DNA of 64,000 bases from Aplysia californica (lineage: Eukaryota > Mollusca > Gastropoda > Aplysiida > Aplysiidae). This document shows positions 20,741 to 64,000 of the stretch, piece after piece. Location: NCBI RefSeq assembly GCF_000002075.1, contig NW_004797359.1, positions 437,375 through 501,374 on the forward strand, written 5' to 3'. A model generated the notes under the pieces. It was not told the origin of the DNA, made no database searches, and saw only the letters and a program-made list of their open reading frames with translations. The first letter of the stretch is position 1, and each line of letters starts with the position of its first letter. A program made the position numbers and the translations under genes.

Positions 20741-21745
20741 GTTTTAGTGAGCGTTTTACGGCAGTTGCAACACAATTAGGTTATACAGTGGGTATCGCAT
20801 TCAACGAGGTTGCCGGGACCAGCTTGTTGTCCTCGTTTGATCCGACCTCTCGTTGAACGTGACTAAGGCTAAAGTAAAGAAAGGAGAGACAATTTATTAT
20901 ATTATAGGATGTACCAATACCAGTAATTAAAATAGTTGTCCCCCTGATGATGATAATTTCAAACAGCATCAGTGTGCGCATGTTTGAGCTGTGATCTGAC
21001 CGTCATTTCTGCATTTTTAAATATTGTTTTTCCGGATCACTTCTCGTCTGGAAACATACCCTCTCACATCTAGGCCTAGATATCTACATAAAGTAAAGGC
21101 GGGGAGCTTGGATTTTATGATAAGGGGAAGAAAAGAAAATTGAAAGAAAAAAAGGTCTCGATCTAGACCTACCCGTCCAGAGTTCATCCACTCAGTTTCA
21201 CAGCAGCCGGCATCGTGTTCCCACCGTGGCTTTCTAAGTGACCTGAGAAAGCCTAGGTTCCCACCTATCCCCTCCCATTCTTTCCGTGGGCTAACCCTTG
21301 CCCATCCTCTTGGCTTTGGGGCCCATATCAGGAGGCACACTAGATCTGGCAATACAATGTGTTAGGAATCGATGATGGGCCTTGTGCTTCGCGTGAGATG
21401 GAGAGAAAGGAGAAAAATTCTTCGCTTTTGGGGGCGCTAATTGCTTTTATTTGGTTATCGCGACCTCGTTGAAAGCGACTTCAGTCTGTTTGCAACCTCG
21501 TTGGAGCTGACGTACATTTACAAATACATTTTATAGAGAACAAAATCGGGGATTAAGGATTGCCTCGTTGGAACCGATTTCTCGTTGAATGTGACCTCGT
21601 TGAATACGACACCCACTGTATATGCTGAAGATTAGAGGTTTTACAAGGGAGTAACAAACACAATAAAAAGGAGGAGAGACTAGGACGATAGATGTTTGAA
21701 GGAAAGAAGGAGCAAACCTCACCAGAGCACCTGCCAACTACCCGC
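20741..21745 (-). repeat. Rep1-A retroposon split by a DNA element
   Basis: The tail half is 20741-20785 and the body half 21619-21745. Joining them across the insertion restores the sequence order of other Rep1-A copies around a single TA. Rep1 was therefore in place before the 20786-21618 element inserted. Confidence 0.7.
20786..21618. mobile_element. TA-flanked TIR element with CCTCGTTGAA subterminal repeats
   Basis: The ends read CAGTGGGTATCGCATTCAAC and, reversed, CAGTGGGTGTCGTATTCAAC, each continuing GAGGT, so the inverted repeat is about 25 bp with two mismatches. TA duplicates flank it. Inside the right end the motif CTCGTTGAAnnnGAC occurs about five times (21465, 21497, 21562, 21581, 21596). 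Two or three more are near the left end (20833, 20850). No transposase is seen in its 833 bp, so it is a non-autonomous Tc1/mariner-like element by its TA target and CAGT ends. Confidence 0.7.
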
Positions 21746-22026
21746 ATAATGTACCCTTTTGATCCAGAAAAGTAACATTTGAAAAGGAACTTTTAATTTT
21801 TAATGCTTTCGGCTCTTAATTGCTATTCATAGAGAGTACAATGTCTTTCAGCTTGTCACATTGTTTTTGATAGTTCTCTTCTGGTTATTATTTAATTTAT
21901 AATATATATCCGTTTCTTGTTATTATTTATAACAGACTTAATTTTCTTCAGTTCAGGGATATAAATTAGAAATGTGTTTTATTTAATTACGGACTTAATT
22001 TTCTTCAGTTCGGGGATATGAATTAT

Positions 22027-22110
22027 AATTAAGTGGGGTTTTTTTTTGGGGGGGCTTCTTTTCTTTTTTTTTTCTTTTTTTTTTTTTTTTGGGGGGGGGG
22101 GGGGGGGGGT
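22027..22110. repeat. Poly-T then poly-G low-complexity tract
   Basis: T-rich runs followed by about 20 G. It is homopolymeric and prone to assembly error. Confidence 0.7.
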
Positions 22111-22824
22111 TAAATCACAGTTAGACTATTCTCCTTTCAGTAACCATTAAATGTGTGTGTTCCTGAAGAAAGGTCCCAGTTGTCAGCAAAGCTAATTTTG
22201 AGCACCAGGGTGAAAAAGCAAAAAGAGGCTTAGCTTTAGCTGGTCAAAAATTTTGTTCCATCAGAAAACACACATTGAACCATTTCTTAATACATGTAAT
22301 ATGCAACTTATTGAAAGGATTTCATATTTTAAGTTGAAATATTTTTTTCATTTGTTATTTTTTCACAATGTTGATCTTCACCAAAGAAATGGAAATTTGG
22401 TTTTCCTCCAAACTTTGTTTTTACACCTTGTGTTACAAAAAAATGTGACATATAATGTTTAAAACTACTCAAGATATTTGAACATTTTTTAAATCAGTGT
22501 GTTCGACATTGAATTTGCTACTTGAATATATGCCCTGTATTTTAAAACATCCAAAGTTTCCAACAACTGGGACCTTTCTCCAGGCACACACACAAATCTT
22601 TAAGTTTTTTTTTTTTCCTCCCTCAAACATTATTTTATTGCTCGACTCAATAATAAAATATGTCTTGCTTGCAGAAGGATTGGAGTTATTTAAAAACTGT
22701 GAGTTCCCCCTTGTGCTGCTTAGTAGCAGGCCCACCTGACAAGCACTAATCAGAAGAAGAACCAGGAACTGAGAGCTGGGCTTGCAGACTGTTGTAGCCT
22801 CTGAGACAGTGAAAAATGAGAGTC

Positions 22825-22920
22825 TAATATTAATAATGATAATAACGATAATAATACTATTATATTACAATAGTAACAATAATACCATTTAATAATAATA
22901 ATAATAATAACATTGGTCAA
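22825..22920. repeat. AAT/ATA microsatellite
   Basis: Imperfect TAATAA repeats over about 90 bp. The surrounding 21.75-22.99 kb holds no recognised gene or element. Confidence 0.6.
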
Positions 22921-23008
22921 TAAGCTTCTTTATTATATTTATTTAGTTTCTGTGGAATTCCTTGCATCACACTAAGTATTATTAATATTAAACCTTTTCT
23001 AAAAAATA

Positions 23009-23154
23009 CAGTGAAATACCGATAGGTCGAACACTGAAGATTTGAAATCAAGCATCCGTAAAACTGAGCCTGCAGTCTGGATATCCCTCGAACTACGGAT
23101 CACTCAAACTAACGAGGCCGGTCCCGACGAATTCAAGCTATCCGTTTGATACTG
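23009..23154. mobile_element. TA-flanked MITE with CAGT ends
   Basis: The left end reads ATACAGTGAAATACCGATAG and the right end, reversed, ATACAGTATCAAACGGATAG, with flanking TA at 23007-23008 and 23155-23156. At 146 bp with no coding capacity it fits a Tc1/mariner-type MITE. Confidence 0.55.
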
Positions 23155-23164
23155 TATTTCTTTT

Positions 23165-23345
23165 TAAATATTAGGTGTTTGTTACACCCCTTAGAGCACA
23201 ATTTAGATCATTTAGGAGGCGGGCTTCAAGCCTGCCTGTCAGGGCTAACCTGGGTTGAGTAAAAAATTTCCCCACGTGGGAATGGAACTTGGGTCTTCTG
23301 CATGCAACAGTAAAGGGCCTAACCACTGCACCACAGCTATGCCAG
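23165..23345 (-). repeat. tRNA-derived SINE
   Basis: On minus, box A is TGGTGCAGTGG (23333-23323) and box B is AGTTCCATTCC (23289-23279), spaced as in a tRNA promoter. A conserved 3' part follows, containing GATCTAAATTGTGCTCTAAG. A second copy of the same family lies at 58060-58285. Confidence 0.7.
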
Positions 23346-23425
23346 TGGTTTTATACTGAGTGAACCAGTCTGAGCAAGACCTGATTAAGAGAAGCAGGGG
23401 ATGAGAAGTAACGAGTACCGGTATT

Positions 23426-23602
23426 GTTTGTTTTAGTAGAGGTTTTACTGCACTCACAACTGCATAAGGTCATATGCGCGCCAGAAGATAAGAGGTGTTA
23501 CAAGAAAGTAACAAACAGAAAAGAAAAAGAGGAGATAAGGACGATAGACGTTTGACAGGAAAGAGGAAGCAAACCACACCAGAGCACCAGCCAACCACCC
23601 AC
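23426..23602 (-). repeat. Rep1-A shared-tail retroposon, near full length
   Basis: Read on plus, it runs from TTTTAGTAGAGGTTTTACTG through GGTCATATGCGCGCC and AGAGGTGTTACAAG to CCAGCCAACCACCCAC. All Rep1-A blocks are present. Confidence 0.75.
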
Positions 23603-23656
23603 GTACCAGTATTAGCAAGATGGTAGGGGAAGGCTGTTAGGAGTACGGAAAAGTCT

Positions 23657-24028
23657 TGTTTTTTTGTTTTAGTACATGTATGGTTTTACGAGGCTCACAA
23701 CTGTATAAGGTCATATGAAAGCCAAAGGGTGGATGTCAACAGAGAAGTCCAAATGGGGAATCAGATTTACTCTGCTCACCTCTCTATCCTCAACAGCACA
23801 AAGTCTGCTTTGACTATCAAAGCACCCCGGAAATTGCAGTTCACAAGAGAGTGACAAACATTCAAAAGAAGTAAAGGAAAAATGACGAAAGTAAGGATGA
23901 GGAAAGAAAAAGCAGCAGTTCCCCCTATGTTGCTCCGATGAGCATGACATTGATAAATCAGCCCATCCACGATTCTACTGTGTAAGAACATGTTAATATC
24001 CCCCCTTTGGGAATGGCCTAAAAGACAC
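23657..24028 (-). repeat. Rep1-B shared-tail retroposon, near full length
   Basis: The tail module at 23690-23720 is joined to body B, with AAGGGTGGATGTCAACAGAG, TGAGCATGACATTGAT and CCTTTGGGAATGGCC. A short frame inside it is shared with the other body-B copies and reflects repeat homology, not a host gene. Confidence 0.75.
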
Positions 24029-24324
24029 CGAAATGTCTGATAGGTTGTGAATCAGTACATTATAACTGTGAAAGTGCACGTTGCACTTTTTTTAAAGTCT
24101 CCAATTTCTAGTTTTTAGGATGGTAAAATGCCTGTGACTTGCTTCATTTCTTCAATTTACATAAAAGGGTTTTGATTGTGTGTAATAAATCCAAATACAG
24201 AGACATTTACATTATCAGAAATAAGTTTCTTTCATCTCTGAAGACAGACCATGATTAGAGAGCAGGAAAGGAGGTGAATGGAAAAAAAAAATTTTGTGTA
24301 AAGAAGAAAATGGTCCATCGTCGT

Positions 24325-24445
24325 CATGCTTCGAACCCAGAACCTACTAAAAGAAGTAAAAGTAAAAGAGAGGCGAACACCATCTCAAGACCTCGAGAGC
24401 CTCCTGTTGGCGGAACTGAAAGGTTCTTTACTTTTTAGCTCCATT
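24325..24445 (-). repeat. Possible tRNA-related SINE fragment
   Basis: On minus, GGGTTCGAAGC (about 24346-24335) matches box B. A GATGGTGTTCGCCTC segment lies upstream in the box A position. The ends are unclear. Confidence 0.35.
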
Positions 24446-24584
24446 CATAGGGTCCGTTGTGCTTTTTCTTTCACCACTAGTTGTACACTGTACACATAGT
24501 AACTTGTAAGTAGTCATTTCCACTTCATCAATCTGCTTCTCTTTAATAAACAGTCATTTCGAACAGTGATCATGCTTTACCACC

Positions 24585-24785
24585 AGGTATGTGGTGCAAT
24601 GGTTAGGCTCTGTGCCCATGCACACAAGCGATGCCAGTTCGATTCCCAAGAGGTGAAGTCTTATCAGACAGGCCCACATCCGTCTTTCTCCCAGAATATT
24701 GTATCTCGTTAATTCTGGATTCATAACGGAAAAAGACACCGGGACAGTGTCACAGCAGCCATGCTCCTCCACAATCTAAATCTTG
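24585..24785 (+). repeat. tRNA-derived SINE (plus)
   Basis: Box A is TGGTGCAATGG (24592-24602) and box B is AGTTCGATTCC (24636-24646), with tRNA-like spacing. It lacks a clean acceptor-stem fold, so it is a SINE head rather than a functional tRNA gene. Confidence 0.6.
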
Positions 24786-24874
24786 TCCTAAGGAGCATAA
24801 AAGATCTATGATCACAAGCTCTTATAAAAGTATGATGAACCACAGGGGCATTGTAATAAGGAATTCAACATTAA

Positions 24875-25110
24875 CCCTATCCGTACGTCATGTTTTACCA
24901 TCGAATCCATACGACGTAGGGATCTCTGTGCCACCACTTTCAAAGAGGAAATTTACTCGTTAATCTGATCAGTATGCTTTGCATAGAAGTTTGTCAAAAT
25001 GATTTTTTGAGAAATACTGAAAGTTTCAAAGAGATCTTCGTAACGGAAGTATTCTCAAATGTGAAGAAACAACCCCAGGGGTACAAAATGACCCAGGGCT
25101 ACGAATAGGG
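24875..25110. mobile_element. piggyBac-type MITE, TTAA-flanked
   Basis: The left end reads CCCTATCCGTACG and the right end, reversed, CCCTATTCGTAGC, with TTAA outside each (24871-24874 and 25111-25114). The CCC start and TTAA target are the piggyBac signature. At 236 bp it is non-coding. Confidence 0.65.
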
Positions 25111-25114
25111 TTAA

Positions 25115-25446
25115 TTAGGAGTATCATGTCAGCCCTGGTGGGCACTTTTCAACTTGGAGATGCAATTTTCACAAACCATTAACCACAAGCAAGTTGTGTA
25201 AGCACCAGACTTGATCTATCATTTTAAAAATCCTTACTTTTTTTTTGTGCCAGTACCAGCAAGTTTGACAGCACACTCAGTTAATAATTCAATAGATTTG
25301 TTCATTATCAGGTATGGCATGGTAAACTTTGTCAACCCTTCAAACATCTTCAGGGGCATAATGTCAAGCCTTCATTCAGATTCATAATATTGAAGGAAAA
25401 ATAAAAACAACCCTCAAAAAATCATCGTTTGATTAAAAACAATTGT
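25115..25446. other. Convergent intergenic gap
   Basis: AT-rich sequence with no recognised gene. It is the last stretch before the minus-strand poly(A) candidate of PPP2R5. Confidence 0.3.
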
Positions 25447-26046
25447 TTTTATTCAATATTATTTGTCTTACTTTGAAATGGAGAGATGTTCATATACAAA
25501 CAAGTCTACAAACATACAGACATGCATACACCCACTCACGTACACCTACAAACACATACTGCCTCATATGAATATAAGAGCAAAATGAGTCACAAATTCT
25601 TGGCTAGACACTTTCATGAGTACCATAGTTATTACAATAATGAAAATAAGGAAAAGAAAGAGTGCACAACAATGGAGTTACTTAATCATTATATCATGAC
25701 TTTAAAAAAACAAAAAAAAAACAAATAAATATATAAGAGCTAAACAAAACAAAAAATGGAAACTACTACATGCTCTTGGTTAGTTTGACCGGAAGACCCT
25801 CCTACCCCACAGTACTGTGTGGTTTGGGCAACGCATTGACAGGGGTGGAGAAAAAGTCTAAATAATTCTTACATCAACAGCAACTCGGTCTGAAAAAAAT
25901 ACACATTATAAATTCCATACCAGTACCCAAAAAAAATTGACCAGTGCACCTGATCTTGACGCAAAGGTCCCTTTTTTCCCCCGGCTTTGTTCAGAACAGG
26001 AATGAGACATAATTGGTCCTTACAAGAAGAAAGTGCAGAGTGCAGT

Positions 26047-26091
<45 letters not shown>

Positions 26092-29000
26092 CTCTTTATA
26101 AATATTTTATCCAAAATACCCATTAACCACATATCGGAACACACTAACGGTAACAGAATTTGAAGAGAAGTCTGTGAGCTGACACATCTAGGTGGAACTT
26201 TTGCCACGGCAATCACAAGAAACTATAGCAGACATTGTGGTTTGGGGGGCGGGGGGACCTGCATGCCAACAAGTTATTACACGATACATCCATACTCAAG
26301 ATAAATGCTCTGAATGAAAATCAACGTATGTCTAATTACTGCATCCCTATGATGAGAGTAAAATTACCATTGAACAATAAATTTGACAAAAAGAAAACAA
26401 TAAGTCTGGCAAAGGCTCTACAGGTACGAAACTGGAATGTTAATAACAGTGTGTATCATAATGGAACATTGTGTTGTCATCGTGCTGGGGGAGGTGGGTG
26501 GGGTAGGGAAAAACCAAGTGCCTCTAGCTGACGTCAAAATGTGAGTAGCCATAACATGCAACACAAACTCAACTAGTGCATCATGATGAAAACAGCTTGG
26601 GGGAAGGGGGGCAGAGAGAATGATGGAGGATGAAGCAGATGCAAAATTGTCCACGGTATGATAAACTCTTTGCTCCCAACGCAGTATCACCTGGTCTATG
26701 ACGTGGTAAAACGAGCAGTCAGGCAAACACTGCAGACATAGAACCTGTACTTGGTACAGGTGTAGCCACATTCGGACACACACATACATACACACACACA
26801 CACACAAAGACAAACACATACAGACAGACACAAATGATTATCACAGAACACACAGTATATGTAACATGATACAGCTCCAGTACACGGCTACACTAGAAAT
26901 AAGGTTCTCTAAATATTTCCTATTTCGTTTTGCTTAGAACGTACTCGCTCTCCACTGCCATTCAAAATAATTCAAAAGCTTAGCGTACTAATGTACATAT
27001 TCATAGGCTAAAAACACTTCAGTTCCGAGCCATAAGCATACATACCCTTTTTTAAAAAAAACCAGGAATACCAAGACATGAATGCTGCAAAGAAAAGACA
27101 CACATCCCACTGGTCCAGCCAACATACCCGGTAAAAAATATAAATAGCCTCCATACAAACTCCATTTAGAGCAGACAGGACATGAAGAAAGACGACAAGT
27201 GACATCTTTTCCTTCAGGCTTACACAACTATATTATGACTTCAGTTCCATCCCCTGGGTCAAGGATGTGGGAACAGTGAATATCTTTACAGTGGATGCTG
27301 CTGAAGACAATGTCAAGGGAACACAGAAAGAAAAAAAAGACATTCGCTTTAGCCATACAAATCATCTGGTCAGTTCCCTACCTTTTCTTTTTGGTACTGG
27401 TAAGGGGACACACACACAAAAAAAGCCATCATGCACATCTGAGAATCATTTGATCAGAATTCATTTTTCAAAAAAGTCCTAGATATTCCAACAATACACC
27501 ACACAATCACTCAAGACCAGCCACGGTACTTCATTCAGGAGAGTAGATCAAAAGAAAAAGAAAACGCTAAATGCTAAAAAGGCCACATCAGTTTTTCTCA
27601 GGCGAAAACACTAGTCTTTTCTACAAAACTCAGGGGGGGGGGGGGTGTATGAATCCAAGACAACAGAGGGAGTCAGGACTTCAGAACAAGCTACCTGTGG
27701 CACCTTCCAAACGCCCAGTCAAACAGTTGTTTTCGCAGATAGTGAAGTTTCGCATGGAGCTACACAGAAGAATAAAACAGAAAGTAGCATACTGATTAAC
27801 AAACTGGCCTCATGAGTTGATGACACCGGGAGGCGGATGCATGTCCCAGCACACTATAACACTTCACACATCCAGGCCTAGAGATCACGGCAGGACGGTC
27901 ACTTTTGTTTCTGATGGACTCACTCATAGAATGTAATGCGGAAGGCCATATTAGGTCATAATATCTATATCTATACATATATATGTGTATTGTAATTGTT
28001 AAAATACTGAAAAGCCCTAACATTTCCACTACTGTGGTTATGCCTGAGAAGGGGGCGCAATGAAACATGAAAAACATTTCAACTCTATGTCTGTTCACAG
28101 GAACTTGGTCTGCTCATATGTCAACGGCTAAATATTAAAAAATGAGGCTGAGCTTAAGAGGAGATGATGGTGTAGGCTTCATTGCAGACTACAAGAAACA
28201 TAAACAAAAAAGTAAATCTAAACAACACAATGACAAAGCATTCAGTAGCAGATACAACTGTCCCAGTGAACCGCCCCTGCTATCCCATCCACTCGGGAAA
28301 CACGAGTCAACACATGAAACAAGGGTGGATTGCATGAGCAAATTTGAACAACACAGCGATACCTGGGGGACACAATGGAGAACCCCCCCAGGGAAATGAC
28401 ATGCGAGATTATGCCTTTAAAAAAAAAAACAACCCAACAACCTGCCCACCACCACCATCAATTGGTCACTATCATGCTCAAGGTCGACCGACACTCATTC
28501 CCCCCTTAGCACACCTCCATGTGCTCTCCTCAGAAGACAAAGTCACAAAAGTCATCATAGAGTATTCATCATTTACTTAGTGTTACACAAGAGTATACAA
28601 CACACAGAGACTAGGCAGGACTGGTTACATGAAACACACAACTCTCCAAATAACATTTTGCGATAGACAATGCCACGTAAAGTACGGTACAGAATATTTA
28701 ACAACTGATACTATGCTGAAGATTTTTTTTTTTCCAGATGACTTTAAAAAAGCAACAAAATGGGTGGTATTAACAGTTTGTTTTTTTTACAAAAAACCAG
28801 CATAAAAAGGTAATATTGGACGTCTTTCATAAATCGTCTGAGTTGGAGAAAGAGCGATTTACAACAAATGATACATGAATACCCTTTGTGTGGTACCTCC
28901 CTTCCTCTCAAGAGCCCATTGCAAGAAAAACAAAACAAGAGGAGGAAAATGCATTGAGAACATGCCTGTACAATGACAGAACAATCGAAGGACTATATCA

Positions 29001-30887
29001 CGGTAAAATTTCACCATATTCAATAAGCTCTATGTACATCATATAAAATTTTTATTAATAAAAATCACTCAAGAATGCATGTACATATTGTGAGCTAGCC
29101 CCTACCACTGAATCAAGTTTTTAAAAAAAAAAGAGAGAAAGGAAAAATGTCCAAAAGTGTAGGACACCAATGCACACATCGTTAAAAAGTTTTTTTTAAA
29201 AATCTCAGTAATTAGTTCAAGCTTCCCACACCCTGCATATATATACATTTCTAAGCCAAACTATTTCTGCAGGAGATTAAGGCCCAAAGCAGTTAACAAC
29301 TCATAGGGACACCAAAAAGAATCTGTTCTTATCCAAAATTCAAGAAGGCAATGTATAATGCTCAGTCTGTAAATATAAATTTCGAGTAGAATGTTAGGCT
29401 TGGTACAAGCCAGTCTGTTCAAGCTACACTCCACAATTGAAAGGCCAAATTTGGGTGGTGGAAAGGTGAAGAAAATGAGGAAATTTGTCCATTGAGAAAC
29501 ATTTAGTTTTCAAAATGTTACTTAGGAAGAAATCCTGAACACATATGTATGTTCTACGTATTTCCTTTCTCTCACAACTTTGTAGTCAGTAGCGCTGTTA
29601 AGTTGATCAAAGAGATGTTTCTCTTACCACTTTTCTTCATATTTTTCATTTATCGACTCGCTGAAGCCATCGGTGACAATATTCTGACAGCTTTTGCTTT
29701 TACTAGAAAAATTATGGTGAGTTTTGTCATTTTGACAAATATCAAAGAAACGAACAGTTCTAACTCTCTTTACCACAACTAGTTGTACAAACTGTGGACC
29801 CAACACCCCTTGAAAAACGAACAAATGGCTTGACGTCCACTCCCAATCCCATCTATCTCATAAACTAACAAAACCTTCCATTATCAAATGAACGACGTTT
29901 GTTCATTTTTCTCCTACCTATGATGACAAGCGGTTGTGAAAAACATGCCTCCCACTTTAGTTGCTGAGGTTCACAATGCACAGATACCACTGAACACTAG
30001 TCCGGAAATAAAGCCTGAGGTGAACAAACAGGCAGAGGACTGCAGTACATGATCCGACTTGCTCCCTCTCTGTTCGTTTTCAAGCCTTTAATAACACTGA
30101 TTTCGGCACCCACTGGAAGCAGAACTCTTTCGGGAAAAACAAACCCATAGCACAATGCAAACACTCACCTACACCTGATGCCGAAGTGGGACAATGTTTG
30201 ATTTAACATGATGTTATGAGGGAATAACCTTCAAATTAAAAGAGGGCTGAAGTGAAAAGAAAAAGTAAGGATCTTCAGCGTAAGTACATGAACTGCTCCT
30301 ACATTCAATAGAAACAAGAACAGGTGGTAAAATGCATCAATGTCATTGATCCCAACCCCGGCATTGACAAGCACAGACACAATATGTGTGCATCTCTCTA
30401 TAGGACATCTCAGACTCTTTTAATTGAGAAGCTTAAAACTTTCATGGTCACTTAGCAGATACCAGCTACATAACTGACAGGGCCTGTTCAAAGAATGGCT
30501 GCATAAATCTACCAGACTTCTATTCTATTTCATGATGTATGTTTACATGAGTAAAGCAGAAACTTCAGGAAGAAAAGACAAGAAATGTGGAGATGGAATC
30601 TATTTCTATTCCTTCACCAAGTAAGCAATGACCAACTAAAATAACCCCAAAAAAACTCCTCCATTGCTCCCCAAGAGGTCCGACACGTTTTTGCTGATAG
30701 CAAAGCCTAGCTGTGAGTTGTGAGCACCCTCCATGTGTACACAGGCACAAGCCATCTCATGTCTGACCGTCCCCTCCACCCTCCCCACCCCCTTGCCAAC
30801 ACGCACGAATCAAAGAGTGCGCATCATCTGTGTGTACGGGCAGCACTCTAATCTCCGTGCTGCATGGCCAGATGTCGGGGGCCGTCA
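25447..30887 (-). other. PPP2R5: Putative long 3'UTR of PPP2R5
   Basis: It follows the PPP2R5 stop on minus. No Rep1, Rep2 or TIR element is seen in it, unlike both sides, and no coding frame is convincing. Minus-strand AATAAA signals occur near 29050 and at about 25452-25447, so the UTR could be about 1.8 or 5.4 kb. Homopolymers and a (GA)n tract (26048-26087) are present. The extent is inferred. Confidence 0.3.
26048..26087. repeat. (GA)n microsatellite
   Basis: About 20 uninterrupted GA dinucleotides. Confidence 0.95.
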
Positions 30888-63756
<32,869 letters not shown>

Positions 63757-64000
63757 TTAACAGTTATTAACAGCAAGTGCACTTGATCTGAATCGAAAGA
63801 TGATATGAGAATAATGTATGTGGTTATGGTTATATTCGGGTGACCGTCAAAATCAAAGCACCTCTCCACAACCTACATTATTTGTCAAAAATGGCAAATG
63901 TGAACTGGGCAAAACAACTGCTTCACGGCAAAAAGGACCCCCCCCCCCCAAAAAAAAAATTATTTCTTTGGGAACAAAGATACAACCACTTTGAATTTTT

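Noticed and set aside
24592-24646. Possible tRNA gene
   Set aside because: Box A and B are present, but the flanking arms do not fold as a tRNA; treated as a SINE.

Overview
The window looks like animal, most likely molluscan (gastropod), genomic DNA. The evidence is intron-rich conserved metazoan genes with canonical GT-AG junctions, long introns, many short retroposon-like repeats with (AAAC)n-type tails, tRNA-derived SINEs, TIR DNA transposons of several superfamilies, an I/jockey-type LINE and abundant microsatellites. There are no prokaryotic features. The species call is an inference; the gene calls come from reading exons and splice phases directly.

Layout. (1) 1-9 kb is repeat-rich: a LINE 3' end (77-390), CAGT-ended elements, a complete-looking non-autonomous hAT insertion (3485-5458, flanked by a 7-bp direct repeat) and a 5'-truncated, broken LINE (about 6445-9050, minus). 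Around the LINE lies a possible two-exon small gene on the minus strand (9387-9325 and 6172-6023, 70 codons). (2) 10190-16881, plus strand: a complete three-exon homologue of MEA1 (male-enhanced antigen 1), 243 aa, with a long putative 3'UTR. Its introns hold a 2.4-kb TIR element full of subterminal repeats and triplet/CA microsatellites, a pogo/Tigger remnant and a 265-bp tandem duplication. (3) 16.9-25.4 kb: 3' flank with TTAA-flanked elements, tRNA-derived SINEs and shared-tail retroposons, one of them split by a 0.8-kb TA-flanked element. (4) 30888 to beyond the right edge, minus strand: PPP2R5, the B56 regulatory subunit of protein phosphatase 2A (gamma/delta type). Thirteen constitutive coding exons, plus a pair of alternative exons of equal length, are visible. 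The 5' exons lie outside the window.

The main biological results concern PPP2R5. Two homologous 125-nt exons (51700-51824 and 50316-50440) have the same phases and must be used mutually exclusively to keep frame. A second in-frame C-terminal exon (34679-34768) is possible. The tail-to-tail arrangement of MEA1 and PPP2R5 matches, from memory, the human MEA1/PPP2R5D arrangement on 6p21, which suggests ancient microsynteny. MEA1 and PPP2R5 are not known to act in one pathway; their proximity is positional. No RNA genes, CRISPR arrays, retroviral or Polinton-type elements were recognised.
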